Assembly (NCBI RefSeq): GCF_002295065.1
Contig: NZ_NSGG01000005.1
Location: 248,001 to 312,000 of the forward strand
DNA: 64,000 nucleotides
Direction: 5' to 3'
DNA from: Mesorhizobium sp. WSM3859
Lineage (GTDB): Bacteria; Pseudomonadota; Alphaproteobacteria; Rhizobiales; Rhizobiaceae
Positions 1 to 7,749 of this stretch are shown one piece after another. The number at the start of each line of letters is the position of its first letter. The first letter of the stretch is position 1. The position numbers and the translations under genes were made by a program. The notes below the pieces were generated by a model. The model searched no databases. It was not told the origin of the DNA and saw only the letters and a program-made list of their open reading frames with translations.

Positions 1-45
1 GCCTTCGGCATAACCGGGAGAGGCGGGGATACCCTCAACCCGCAT
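1..45 (-). CDS. PTS enzyme I-like phosphotransferase, N-terminal fragment (runs off the window)
   Basis: Only the first 15 codons are inside the window, read leftwards from an ATG at 45-43. They encode MRVEGIPASPGYAEG, which matches the GI-ASPG start typical of PEP-protein phosphotransferases (enzyme I). An AAGGA ribosome site sits about 9 bases upstream, and an in-frame stop at 78-76 rules out a longer protein. It follows the HPr gene, whose stop is at 87-89. By context it would be the phosphate donor to HPr and DhaM in a dihydroxyacetone phosphorelay. The call rests on a short peptide plus gene order. Confidence 0.7.
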   Translation of the reverse strand, partial: MRVEGIPASPGYAEG

Positions 46-86
46 GGCCCGCGTTCCTTGCCGGCTTGGCGTCGTTCAGATCGGTC

Positions 87-389
87 TCAAGCGGACCGGG
101 CATGATCCGCATCCTCGTCGAAGTCACGCTGCACCAGGTCGACCAATGCCGCCACCGCTTTGCTTGCGCCGTCGCCCTTGGCGCGGATGTGAAGCAGCGT
201 CCCCTTGGGCGCCTTGGCCGCCATCACCTTGACGATGCTCTTGGCGTCGAACCAGGGGCCGTTCGCCGCGACCGCCACCTCCACCTCGGCCGCGAACGTC
301 TTGGCGAGCTTGGTGAACTTCACCGAAGGGCGCGCATGCAACCCCACCGCGTGGGTGATCAGGACCGTTGCTTCGGCGGATGCTGACAT
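87..389 (-). CDS. HPr-family phosphocarrier protein
   Basis: A 100-residue HPr protein. The phosphorylatable histidine is His18 in the GLHARPS motif. HPr takes a phosphoryl group from enzyme I and passes it to an EIIA domain. In E. coli the equivalent relay is fused into one DhaM chain (EIIA-HPr-EI); here HPr is separate and lies between dhaM (19 bases upstream) and an enzyme I gene that starts 42 bases downstream. This indicates a dedicated relay for dihydroxyacetone phosphorylation rather than a general PTS-Ntr HPr, but that role is inferred from the neighbours. Confidence 0.9.
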   Translation of the reverse strand: MSASAEATVLITHAVGLHARPSVKFTKLAKTFAAEVEVAVAANGPWFDAKSIVKVMAAKAPKGTLLHIRAKGDGASKAVAALVDLVQRDFDEDADHARSA

Positions 390-408
390 TCAGACGGTTC
401 CCGTTCGT

Positions 409-798
409 TCACGACGGCGACAATTCATGCGCCGTCGCCACCACTTCCTTGAGCGAGGCGCCGCCGGAGGATTCGGTCGCCGCCATCACCGCGCCCTCGA
501 CGATCGGCGCGTTGCAAACGATGATCTTGTGCGAGCGAGGCTCGCCGATCATCTCGACCGCCATCTCCGAGTTGGTCTCGGCGCCACCGAGATCGACCAG
601 GATGGCGACGCCCGCTTCCGACCAGGCCTTGTCGATCGCGCCCATGATCGCCTCGACGCTGGTGCCGAGCCCGCCATGGCCGTTTCCGCCGCACCATGCA
701 AGCGGCACTTCGTCGCCCACCATTTGGCGCACCATGTCGGCCGTGCCCTCGGCAACCAAGGGCGAATGCGACACGATGACGATCCCGACATTGCTCAT
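409..798 (-). CDS. dhaM: PTS-type dihydroxyacetone kinase phosphotransfer subunit DhaM (EIIA domain only)
   Basis: 129 residues with the mannose-family EIIA fold signature. The N-terminal strand VGIVIVSHSP carries the active-site His11, and a GGAETNSEMA region follows. DhaM accepts phosphate from HPr and rephosphorylates ADP bound to DhaL. The ATG at 798 overlaps the dhaL stop as TGATG, so translation is probably coupled. A TTG one codon upstream is a less likely start. The protein stops after the EIIA domain; HPr and enzyme I are separate downstream genes. Confidence 0.92.
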   Translation of the reverse strand: MSNVGIVIVSHSPLVAEGTADMVRQMVGDEVPLAWCGGNGHGGLGTSVEAIMGAIDKAWSEAGVAILVDLGGAETNSEMAVEMIGEPRSHKIIVCNAPIVEGAVMAATESSGGASLKEVVATAHELSPS

Positions 799-1397
799 CA
801 ATTGCCCTCTATCGCTTCCGCGACCGCGCGCACCAGAAGCGCGGTCGATCGTGCTCCGGCGTCCATGTGCCCGATCGAGCGCTCTCCCAGGAAGGAAGCG
901 CGCCCGCGCAGGGCCCTCATCGGCACCGTGGCCTCGGCCGCCTTGTCCGCTGCCTTGGCGATTTCGCCAGCCGTCTTGCCTTGCGCCAGCGCCTCATACA
1001 CCGGCTGCAGCACGTCGAGCATGGTTTTTTGGCCAACCTGCGATTTGCCGCGCGCGGCCACCGCCTCGATCGCCTTGCCGAACGCCGCCGTCAGTCCATC
1101 TCGATCGGGTGCCGCCGGCAGGTCCTTGCCGAGCGCCATGAACAGCGTGCCGAACAGAGGCCCGGAGGCGCCGCCCACGGTCATCACCAGCTTGGTACCC
1201 ACCGCTTTCAGCGCATCGGGCAGCGGCTTGGCCGCGAAGGCGTCCGCTTCGGCCCGAACGGCCTCGAAGCCCCGTTTCATGTTCAGCCCGTGGTCGCCGT
1301 CGCCGATCGCCTGGTCGAGCGCCGTCAGTTCCTCGGCATGCGCCGCGATCGTGTCGGCCGCCGCCGCGATCAGTCTGGAGAAATCGGCCGCGGCCAT
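798..1397 (-). CDS. dhaL: Dihydroxyacetone kinase subunit DhaL (stand-alone, PTS-type)
   Basis: 199 residues from the ATG at 1397. Reading further upstream gives an arginine-rich shadow of dhaK, so this start is preferred. The magnesium/nucleotide-binding aspartates are Asp28, Asp33 and Asp35 in LDQAIGDGDHG. The GDGDHG-N form is the one expected of subunits that keep ADP as a cofactor and are recharged by DhaM. The GGASGPLFGTLF glycine-rich loop is present. It starts 10 bases after the fused kinase and overlaps dhaM by one base. It would need a DhaK partner; the only DhaK domain here is in the fused upstream protein. Confidence 0.92.
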   Translation of the reverse strand: MAAADFSRLIAAAADTIAAHAEELTALDQAIGDGDHGLNMKRGFEAVRAEADAFAAKPLPDALKAVGTKLVMTVGGASGPLFGTLFMALGKDLPAAPDRDGLTAAFGKAIEAVAARGKSQVGQKTMLDVLQPVYEALAQGKTAGEIAKAADKAAEATVPMRALRGRASFLGERSIGHMDAGARSTALLVRAVAEAIEGN

Positions 1398-1407
1398 CGT
1401 CCGTCCT

Positions 1408-3048
1408 TCATGCCGGGGCGAACAGCGCCGCCACGGCAGCGAAAACTTCGGCGACCGCGAAGGCGCCGGGATCCGCGGCGTCGAGTTGCCTGCCGATATA
1501 GGCGGAACGGCCGGCCTTTGCCTTCTGCATCGCGGCGGTCGCGTCGGCGCCCAGCCGCGCCGCCTTGGCGGCCGCTTCCAGCCCGCTCGCGTCAAGGGCT
1601 TTCAGCGCCGGCTCCAGCGCATCGACCATGGTGCGGTCGCCGATCCTGGCCCCGCCATAGAAGGTCATCCGGTCCAACCCCGCAAGCAAGGCCTTGCCGA
1701 GCGGCGCGCCGGCGCCGAGCGACTGCGACGCGGCGGTGAAGAAGATCGACAACAGCACACCGCTGGAACCGCCCATCGAGGTGCCTAGCGTATCGCCGAT
1801 TGCGGCGGCGGTTGCGGCCTTGTCGGCAAGCGGCAGCGTATCGATGCGCTCGAGAATGCTGCGCGCGCCCGTCGCCACGGTCGAGCCGGTGTCGCCGTCG
1901 CCTGCCTTGGCGTCGAGGGCGTTGAGCGGCTCTTCGAGCGAGATCAACATCTGGCAGACGGCCTTGATCAGCCGCTCCGCGGCCGCATCGCGGCTGGCCG
2001 GCCTTGTGGTTACGCCGATGGCGGGCTTTGACACCGCCACCACGACCGGCTGGCGAACCGGTTTTGCCGGGAGCCAGGCATGCGGGCCGACGGGTGACAG
2101 CAGCGCTTTCTCGCGTTCCGCATCCAGCTTGATCAGCGACAGCGAAAAGCCGTTCATGTTGAGCGCCGTCATCAGATGCCCAGGGCCGATGACCAGTGCC
2201 ACGGCCTTCGCGAGCGAGGACGATAACACTGCATTGGCGATCAGCCCCATTTCGACCGGCGGCACCGAGCCGAGATTGTTGATCAAGAGCGCATAGCGGC
2301 TGCCGGTATCGAGCCGCGCGGCGAGGCGCTCGGCCATAATGGCGACCAGCGCGCCGGCGCTCTGCAGCGCGATGCGCTCGACGCCAGGCTCGCCATGGAT
2401 GCCGAGTCCGAGCTCGCCATCATTCGCGCCGAAACGCTCCTCACGCGCCTGCCCCGGGATCGAGCAGGAGGAGAGCGAGATGCCGAGCGAAACGATATCC
2501 TTGGCCGCCATGCGGGCCGCCGCGGCAAGCGAGGCCAAGTCATGCCCGGATTCCGACAGGTGCCCGGCGATCTTGTGCACGAACAGCGTGCCGGCGACGC
2601 CGCGCGGCTGCGCGATGTCCGGCAGGGCAATGTCGTCGGCGACGATCACCATCTCGACCGCGAGGCCTTCGGCACGCGCCTTTTCGGCGGCCAGTCCGAA
2701 ATTGAGCCGGTCGCCGGTGTAGTTCTTGACGACCAGCAGGCAGCCGGCGGGGCCGGTCGTGGCGCGGATCGCCGCCAGAACTGCCTCGACGCTCGGCGAA
2801 GCAAAAATCTCGCCGGAGACGGCCGCCGTCAGCATGCCGGCGCCGACGAAGCCCGCATGCGAGGGTTCATGCCCGGCGCCGCCGCCCGAAACCACGGCCA
2901 CCTTCGTCTTGTCCCAGTCGGCGCGCAGCACGACCTTGATCTCGGGATAGCCGTCGAGGCGGGCCAGCGTGCCCGACCCCGCCGTGGCGAGGAAGCCGTC
3001 GAGCGCTTCGGTGACGATCGTGTCCTTGCGGTTGAAAAAGTGCTTCAT
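1408..3048 (-). CDS. dhaK: Dihydroxyacetone kinase, fused DhaK-DhaL (ATP-type)
   Basis: 546 residues. The N-terminal DhaK domain (about 1-330) has the substrate loop SGGGAGHEP at 54-62 and the histidine that binds the dihydroxyacetone carbonyl, His218 in GIHGEPG. The C-terminal DhaL domain (about 350-546) has its metal-binding aspartates Asp379, Asp384 and Asp386 in DAKAGDGDTGST, plus the GGSSG loop at 426-430. This two-domain layout is that of ATP-dependent dihydroxyacetone kinases, which convert dihydroxyacetone to DHAP. It is unusual to find it directly upstream of a separate DhaL, DhaM and HPr. The gene follows the ABC transporter genes after 66 bases on the same strand. Confidence 0.95.
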   Translation of the reverse strand: MKHFFNRKDTIVTEALDGFLATAGSGTLARLDGYPEIKVVLRADWDKTKVAVVSGGGAGHEPSHAGFVGAGMLTAAVSGEIFASPSVEAVLAAIRATTGPAGCLLVVKNYTGDRLNFGLAAEKARAEGLAVEMVIVADDIALPDIAQPRGVAGTLFVHKIAGHLSESGHDLASLAAAARMAAKDIVSLGISLSSCSIPGQAREERFGANDGELGLGIHGEPGVERIALQSAGALVAIMAERLAARLDTGSRYALLINNLGSVPPVEMGLIANAVLSSSLAKAVALVIGPGHLMTALNMNGFSLSLIKLDAEREKALLSPVGPHAWLPAKPVRQPVVVAVSKPAIGVTTRPASRDAAAERLIKAVCQMLISLEEPLNALDAKAGDGDTGSTVATGARSILERIDTLPLADKAATAAAIGDTLGTSMGGSSGVLLSIFFTAASQSLGAGAPLGKALLAGLDRMTFYGGARIGDRTMVDALEPALKALDASGLEAAAKAARLGADATAAMQKAKAGRSAYIGRQLDAADPGAFAVAEVFAAVAALFAPA

Positions 3049-3114
3049 GGATTTCGTCCAGTCCGTATCTGCGATCGTGCGAATATAAGCGTGAGGCGGC
3101 TACATCAGTCCCAG

Positions 3115-4128
3115 CTACATCAATCTCTGCCCGTCCGAGCCGAAATAGAGCGGCGCGATGTAGCGGATCGTCACCTTGTCCCCCTTGGCTAAAGGTGTGT
3201 CGGGATCGGTCAGCGTCACCAGCTTCTTCGCTCCCACCGTCACATGTAGATGGTTCTGGTCGCCGAGATGCTCGACCCAGTCGACGACGCCGTCGGCATG
3301 GCCGTTCGCCGCCTTCTCGATCGCCAGATGCTCGGTGCGGGCGCCGATCGTCTTCGTTCCGGTCGGCGCGCCGCCGTCGGGCAAGAGGCCAGCCGGCAAC
3401 AGGTTGATCGCAGGCTGGCCGAGGCGCGCTGCGACATGAAGGTTTGCCGGCTCCGAATAGATCGCGCGCGGCGTGCCGATCTGGACCAGCACGCCGTCGG
3501 CGAGGATGCCGATGCGGTCGGCCATGGTCATCGCCTCGATCTGGTCGTGGGTGACATAGAGCATGGTCGCGCCGAGCTCGGACTGGATGCGCTTCAGCTC
3601 GAGCCTCAGATCGGCGCGCAGCTTGGCGTCGAGCGAGGACAGCGGCTCGTCCATCAGGTAGATCGCCGGCTTGCGCACCAGCGCGCGGCCGATGGCGACG
3701 CGCTGCATCTCGCCGCCCGACAGCTTGGTCGAACGGTTGTCGAGCTTGTGATCGATGCGCACCATGCGCGCCACCTCCTCGACGCGGCGGCGCACCGCTT
3801 CCTCCGGGAACCGCCGCGCCGGCGAGCGCAGCGGAAAGGCGAGGTTGTCGAACACCGAAAGATGCGGGTAGAGCGAGTATTGCTGGAACACGAAGGCGGT
3901 GTCGCGCTCGGCCGGCGACAGCGCCGTCGCGTCGTGACCGCCGATATGGATCGTGCCGCTGTCCGGCCGCTCCAGCCCGGCGATCAGCCTGAGCGTCGTC
4001 GTCTTGCCGGCGCCGGTCGGCCCAAGCAGCACGACGAATTCGCCGTCCTTGATCGTGAGGTCGAGATTGTCGATCGCGACGGTGTCGCCAAAACTCTTGG
4101 TCACGCCCTGGATACGGACATCAGCCAT
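3115..4128 (-). CDS. Sugar/polyol ABC transporter ATPase (second of two)
   Basis: 337 residues. Walker A is GPTGAGKTT, the signature is LSGGE and Walker B is IYLMDEP, followed by a C-terminal OB-type regulatory domain as in MalK/UgpC proteins. The ATG at 4128 has a strong AGGAGG site 7 bases upstream, and the gene overlaps the preceding ATPase by 8 bases, so the two are co-translated. Two different ATPases in one importer is the arrangement of rhizobial glycerol-type transporters (GlpSTPQUV). It powers uptake of the substrate bound by the 7750-9081 protein. Confidence 0.93.
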   Translation of the reverse strand: MADVRIQGVTKSFGDTVAIDNLDLTIKDGEFVVLLGPTGAGKTTTLRLIAGLERPDSGTIHIGGHDATALSPAERDTAFVFQQYSLYPHLSVFDNLAFPLRSPARRFPEEAVRRRVEEVARMVRIDHKLDNRSTKLSGGEMQRVAIGRALVRKPAIYLMDEPLSSLDAKLRADLRLELKRIQSELGATMLYVTHDQIEAMTMADRIGILADGVLVQIGTPRAIYSEPANLHVAARLGQPAINLLPAGLLPDGGAPTGTKTIGARTEHLAIEKAANGHADGVVDWVEHLGDQNHLHVTVGAKKLVTLTDPDTPLAKGDKVTIRYIAPLYFGSDGQRLM

Positions 4129-5221
4129 GGCGCGCCTCCTGATCATGCATGGCGGTCCTGACCGCGCGGCCGGAACCCTTTTCGAACAGCGACAGCCGCG
4201 CGCTGCTCAACGTCAGCCCGACCTGCTCGCCGGGGCTGAGATGGATGCCGGCCGGCACCCGCGCCTTGATGATGCCGTCGGCCGTCTCGACGGCGACGAT
4301 CTGTGTGGTGCCGAGATATTCGGTGCCGTAGATTGCGCCGCGCAGCTTCGAGCCGTCGTCGAAGCGGATATGCTCCGGCCGGATGCCGAGCGCCATGTCA
4401 GCGGGCGCCACGTCCTCGCGCACTTCCGGCACCGCAACCTTGGCGCCCTGAACGACGATCTCCTTCGCGCCCTTGGCCAGGCCGCCGCCGAATTTCAGGA
4501 AATTCATCGGCGGCGAGCCGATGAAATCGGCCACGAACATGGTCGCCGGCCGGTCGTAGATCTCGCGCGGTGTGCCGAACTGCTCGATGACTCCGTGGTT
4601 CATCACCGCAATCTTGTCGGCCATCGACATCGCTTCCATCTGATCGTGCGTGACATAGACGGTCGTGGCGTGGATGCGATTATGCAGCTCGCGCAGCTCA
4701 TGCACCATCAGATCGCGGAACTCGGTGTCGAGCGTGCCGAGCGGCTCGTCCATCAGGAAGCACTTTGGCCGCCGCACGATGGCGCGGCCGAGCGCGACGC
4801 GCTGGCGGTCGCCGCCGGCAAGACCTGAGACGGATTTGTCGAGCAGATGATCGATGCGCAGCAGCTTCGCGGTCTCCTCGACGCGGCTGCGGAGCTCGGC
4901 CGAAGGCATGCCCTGCGCCAGCAGCGGGAAGCCGATATTCTTGCGCACGTTCATATGCGGATAGAGCGCGAAGAGCTGGAAGACGAAGGCGATGTCGCGC
5001 TCGCGCGCCCGGCGCATGGTGACATCCTCGCCGCCGAGCAGGATCTTGCCGCCGGTGGGCAGCTCGAGGCCGGCGATCATGCGCAGCGTCGTCGTCTTGC
5101 CGCAGCCGGACGGCCCCAGCATGACGAAGAACTCGCCATCCTCGACGACGAAATTGGAATCCTGCACGGCGACGAATGCGCCGAAGGCTTTCCTCAGGTT
5201 CTGAACGCGGATCTCGGCCAT
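4121..5221 (-). CDS. Sugar/polyol ABC transporter ATPase (first of two, atypical signature)
   Basis: 366 residues from the ATG at 5221, two bases after the DUF2160 gene stop. Walker A is GPSGCGKTT and Walker B CFLMDEP. The signature motif reads LAGGD instead of LSGGQ, while the partner ATPase keeps LSGGE. This hints at one normal and one altered ATP site in a heterodimer. The C-terminal MalK-like domain is present. A longer reading frame runs upstream to 5395 but encodes a histidine/arginine-rich shadow, so the MAEIRV start is used. Confidence 0.93.
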   Translation of the reverse strand: MAEIRVQNLRKAFGAFVAVQDSNFVVEDGEFFVMLGPSGCGKTTTLRMIAGLELPTGGKILLGGEDVTMRRARERDIAFVFQLFALYPHMNVRKNIGFPLLAQGMPSAELRSRVEETAKLLRIDHLLDKSVSGLAGGDRQRVALGRAIVRRPKCFLMDEPLGTLDTEFRDLMVHELRELHNRIHATTVYVTHDQMEAMSMADKIAVMNHGVIEQFGTPREIYDRPATMFVADFIGSPPMNFLKFGGGLAKGAKEIVVQGAKVAVPEVREDVAPADMALGIRPEHIRFDDGSKLRGAIYGTEYLGTTQIVAVETADGIIKARVPAGIHLSPGEQVGLTLSSARLSLFEKGSGRAVRTAMHDQEARHG

Positions 5222-5223
5222 CG

Positions 5224-5427
5224 TTATTCCGGGAATTTCGAGACGATGATGAACATCACCGTGCCGGCAAGCATGGTGATGAAGGAATAGGTGTAGAGCG
5301 ACAGCGCGAAGTGCTGAAAAAGCATCAGGAAGCCGATGGCGATGATCGCCGTCGCGATGTTTTCCATCAGGCCGCGCCTTGCCCAGCGCGGCCAAGAGGA
5401 GCGCTTGGAGACAACAGTGCGGCTCAT
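5224..5427 (-). CDS. DUF2160 small membrane protein of a glycerol-type ABC transporter (GlpU-like)
   Basis: 67 residues with two hydrophobic segments (about residues 21-40 and 43-62) and a basic N-terminus. Members of DUF2160 occur almost only in the two-ATPase glycerol-type ABC operons of rhizobia (GlpU). Their role is not established; an accessory membrane subunit is likely. The ATG at 5427 is preceded by a GGAGG site. Sixteen further upstream residues in the open frame come from the intergenic repeat and are not counted. It ends two bases before the first ATPase gene. Confidence 0.85.
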   Translation of the reverse strand: MSRTVVSKRSSWPRWARRGLMENIATAIIAIGFLMLFQHFALSLYTYSFITMLAGTVMFIIVSKFPE

Positions 5428-5644
5428 GCGTTCCTCCCTTCCTTCTCCCCGTTTAGAGGGAGAGATGCTTGCCAAGTGGTTCCCCCACTCCGTCGCTGCT
5501 TCGCAGCGCCACCTCTCCCCCCTCCGGAGGGAGAGGAAGGGAGCCTGGCTGAATGAAGTTCCCGCCCCTCCTCTCCCCCGTCGATCGGAGGAGAGGTGTC
5601 GAGCGAAGCTCGACGGTGTGGGGGTCGACTTGTTCCCACATCAA
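5428..5644. repeat. Palindromic repeat cluster inside the transporter operon
   Basis: 217 bases between the second permease gene and the DUF2160 gene hold several short palindromes: CTCTCCC..GGGAGAG arms near 5513-5535, GTCGAGC GAA GCTCGAC near 5597-5613, and a CTTCTCCCCGT-type arm near 5443-5453. The same CTTCTCCCC core recurs at 15712-15831 and 49890-50040, so this belongs to a dispersed repeat family. Open frames across it are low-complexity and are not genes. If transcribed, the hairpins could protect or end the permease message. Confidence 0.7.
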
Positions 5645-6595
5645 TCATTTGCGCACCGCGCCGAAGGTGATACCGCGCAGCAATTGCTTGCGGAGCAGGA
5701 TCGTGAAGACGAGTATCGGCACCAGGAAGATGGTTGTGCCCGCCGCCACTGCCGGCCAGTCCTGGCCGCCTTCGCCGATGATGGTCGGGATGAAGGGCGG
5801 CGCGGTCTGCGCCGTGCCGGAGGTCAGCAGCGCGGCGAACGCATATTCGTTCCAGGCGAAGATCAGGCAGAATATGGCGGTCGCGGCGATGCCGGTGGTC
5901 GCCTGCGGCAGCACGGTGCGCCAGAAGGCTTGCAGCCGCGTGTAGCCGTCGATCATCGCCGCCTCTTCATATTCGCGCGGGATCTCGTCGATGAAGCCCT
6001 TGAGCAGCCAGACCGCCAGCGAGACGTTGACCGCTGTGTAGAGCAGGATCATGCCGAGCGCGGTGTCGGACAGGCCGAGCTCGCGGTACATCAGGTAGAT
6101 CGGGATCGCCACCGCGATTGGCGGCATGAAGCGCGTCGACAGGATGAAGAACAGAAGATCGTCGGCCAGCGGCACCTTGAATCGCGAGAAGCCATAGGCC
6201 GAGAGGGTGCCCAGGAACACGGCGCAGAAGGTCGAGCCGAAGGCGATGATCAGCGAGTTGACGAAGCGCGGCACGAAATTCGACGGCCCGGCGATTACCA
6301 TGTTGCGCTTGCGCACGGTCTCGTCGCAGAGCCCGGTCGCCGGCCCCAGCGAATTGATGTATTCCGGCGTTTGCCTGGTGCGCGTCGTGAACAGGTTGCA
6401 ATAGCCCTCCAGGCTCGGCTGGAAGACGATCTTCGGCGGATAGGCGATCGAGTCTGGCGGTGTCTTGAAGCTGGTGGCAAAGATCCAGAGCAGCGGCACG
6501 ATCGAGATCAGTGCATAGGCGACGATGATGACGCCGGCGATCCGCTTCGAGTTTGCCGAAGGTGCTACGACAGAATGGGCGGTGGTCAGGCTCAT
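5645..6595 (-). CDS. Sugar/polyol ABC transporter permease (MalG type)
   Basis: 316 residues with about six membrane segments and the cytoplasmic coupling loop EEAAMIDGYTRLQAFWRTVLP, the EAA motif that docks on the ATPases. A long periplasmic loop (about 60-105) follows the first helix. The ATG at 6595 overlaps the stop of the preceding permease by four bases (ATGA), so the two are translationally coupled. It pairs with the 6592-7539 permease to form the channel. Confidence 0.94.
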   Translation of the reverse strand: MSLTTAHSVVAPSANSKRIAGVIIVAYALISIVPLLWIFATSFKTPPDSIAYPPKIVFQPSLEGYCNLFTTRTRQTPEYINSLGPATGLCDETVRKRNMVIAGPSNFVPRFVNSLIIAFGSTFCAVFLGTLSAYGFSRFKVPLADDLLFFILSTRFMPPIAVAIPIYLMYRELGLSDTALGMILLYTAVNVSLAVWLLKGFIDEIPREYEEAAMIDGYTRLQAFWRTVLPQATTGIAATAIFCLIFAWNEYAFAALLTSGTAQTAPPFIPTIIGEGGQDWPAVAAGTTIFLVPILVFTILLRKQLLRGITFGAVRK

Positions 6596-7539
6596 CTCTG
6601 CTTCACCTTGTTGAGCGCCTTGACGTAGATGTTGGCGAGGCCGAACACCGCGACGAACAGGATAATGGCGAAGGCCGAGGAATAACCGGTGCGCCAGCTT
6701 TCGAAGGCTTGTCGCTTCAAGGTGATCGAGGCAACCTCGGTGGTCGAGCCCGGTCCGCCGCCGGTGAGCAGGTTGACCATGTCGAACATCTTGAAGTTCT
6801 CGATGCCGCGGAACAGAACCGCCAGCATGATGAAGGGCAGCGCCATCGGCAGCGTGATCGACCAGAACTGCCGCCAGTTCGAGGCGCGGTCGACCTCGGC
6901 CGCCTCGTAGATGTATTCGGGGATCGAACGCAGGCCGGCGAGGCAAATTAGCATGACGTAGGGCGTCCACATCCAGGTGTCGACGATAATGATCGCCCAC
7001 GGCGCCAGCTCGACATTGGACAGCATCTGCACATTCGTCGGCGGAATGCCGGTGACGAAGGAGATGACATAGGAAAACAGCCCGATCTGCGGCTCGTAGA
7101 GGAAGCGCCAGAAATTGCCGACCACCGCCGGCGACAACATCATCGGCACCAGGATGATGGTCGTCCAGAAGGCGTGGCCGCGGAACTTGCGGTCGATCAG
7201 CCAGGCCAGCGTGAAGCCGATCACGGTCTGCAGCAGGATCGTCCAGAACACGAAATGTGCAGTCGTCTGCATGGCGATCCAGATGTCCTGGTCGCCGAGG
7301 ATGCGCTGGTAGTTAGAGAGGCCGAGGTTCTTCACCACCTCGTTGGGGCGGTTGGCGCGGTAGTTGGTGAACGACAGATAGATCGCCCAGAACAGCGGGA
7401 AGATGTTGATGGCAAGCAGCAGAAGGATCGTCGGCGAGATGAACAGCCAGGCGAGGCCCTTGTCGCTGATACCCCGGATCTTTCTGGCCAACGGCTCCGG
7501 GGTCGCCCGGGCAACGTTGTCCGCAGTCCGATTGAGCAT
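6592..7539 (-). CDS. Sugar/polyol ABC transporter permease (MalF type)
   Basis: 315 residues with about six membrane segments and the EAA loop YEAAEVDRASNWRQFWSITLP. The ATG at 7539 has an AGGA site 7 bases upstream; a GTG 21 bases further out is less likely. It follows the binding-protein gene after 210 bases that hold a strong hairpin, the usual arrangement when the binding protein is made in excess over the membrane subunits. Confidence 0.94.
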   Translation of the reverse strand: MLNRTADNVARATPEPLARKIRGISDKGLAWLFISPTILLLLAINIFPLFWAIYLSFTNYRANRPNEVVKNLGLSNYQRILGDQDIWIAMQTTAHFVFWTILLQTVIGFTLAWLIDRKFRGHAFWTTIILVPMMLSPAVVGNFWRFLYEPQIGLFSYVISFVTGIPPTNVQMLSNVELAPWAIIIVDTWMWTPYVMLICLAGLRSIPEYIYEAAEVDRASNWRQFWSITLPMALPFIMLAVLFRGIENFKMFDMVNLLTGGGPGSTTEVASITLKRQAFESWRTGYSSAFAIILFVAVFGLANIYVKALNKVKQR

Positions 7540-7621
7540 GGTAAGTCCTGCTTCGGTCACGGGTCGGTCTCAGCGATGGAATTTATCTGAACTGCGTCCC
7601 GTGCCAAGGGCGGCACGGGAC

Positions 7622-7680
7622 CAGAGCACGATGCCGAAAAGTGGTTCGCGGTTTTCGGACGACATCATGCTCTACTCTGA
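7622..7680. repeat. RIME-like palindromic intergenic repeat
   Basis: Arms GAGCACGATG (7624-7633) and CATCATGCTC (7663-7672) pair with one mismatch. The inner arms CCGAAAA (7634-7640) and TTTTCGG (7652-7658) pair perfectly. This layout, an outer arm with an inner GAAAA/TTTTC arm around a GTG-GCG loop, matches the copies at 23839-23907 and 35477-35545 and resembles rhizobial intergenic mosaic elements. It lies between the binding-protein and permease genes. Confidence 0.7.
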
Positions 7681-7688
7681 TTTTTAGA

Positions 7689-7727
7689 GCCGGAGATTTC
7701 AGGTCGATTAGACCTGAAATCTCCGGC
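7689..7727 (-). promoter_or_regulatory. Strong intra-operon hairpin after the binding-protein gene
   Basis: A perfect 17-bp inverted repeat with a 5-base loop (arms 7689-7705 and 7711-7727) lies 22 bases after the stop of the solute-binding protein. On the transcribed strand it is followed by A residues, not a U run, so it is more likely an mRNA-stabilising or processing hairpin than a simple terminator. Such a structure would explain higher yield of the binding protein than of the permeases. Confidence 0.65.
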
Positions 7728-7749
7728 GGGGTCGGGCTCGGGAGGAGCC

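Noticed and set aside
205..1788. Long plus-strand open frame over the dha genes
   Set aside because: It is a GC-driven shadow of dhaM, dhaL and dhaK, which carry clear active-site motifs on the other strand; its peptide is low complexity and arginine-rich.
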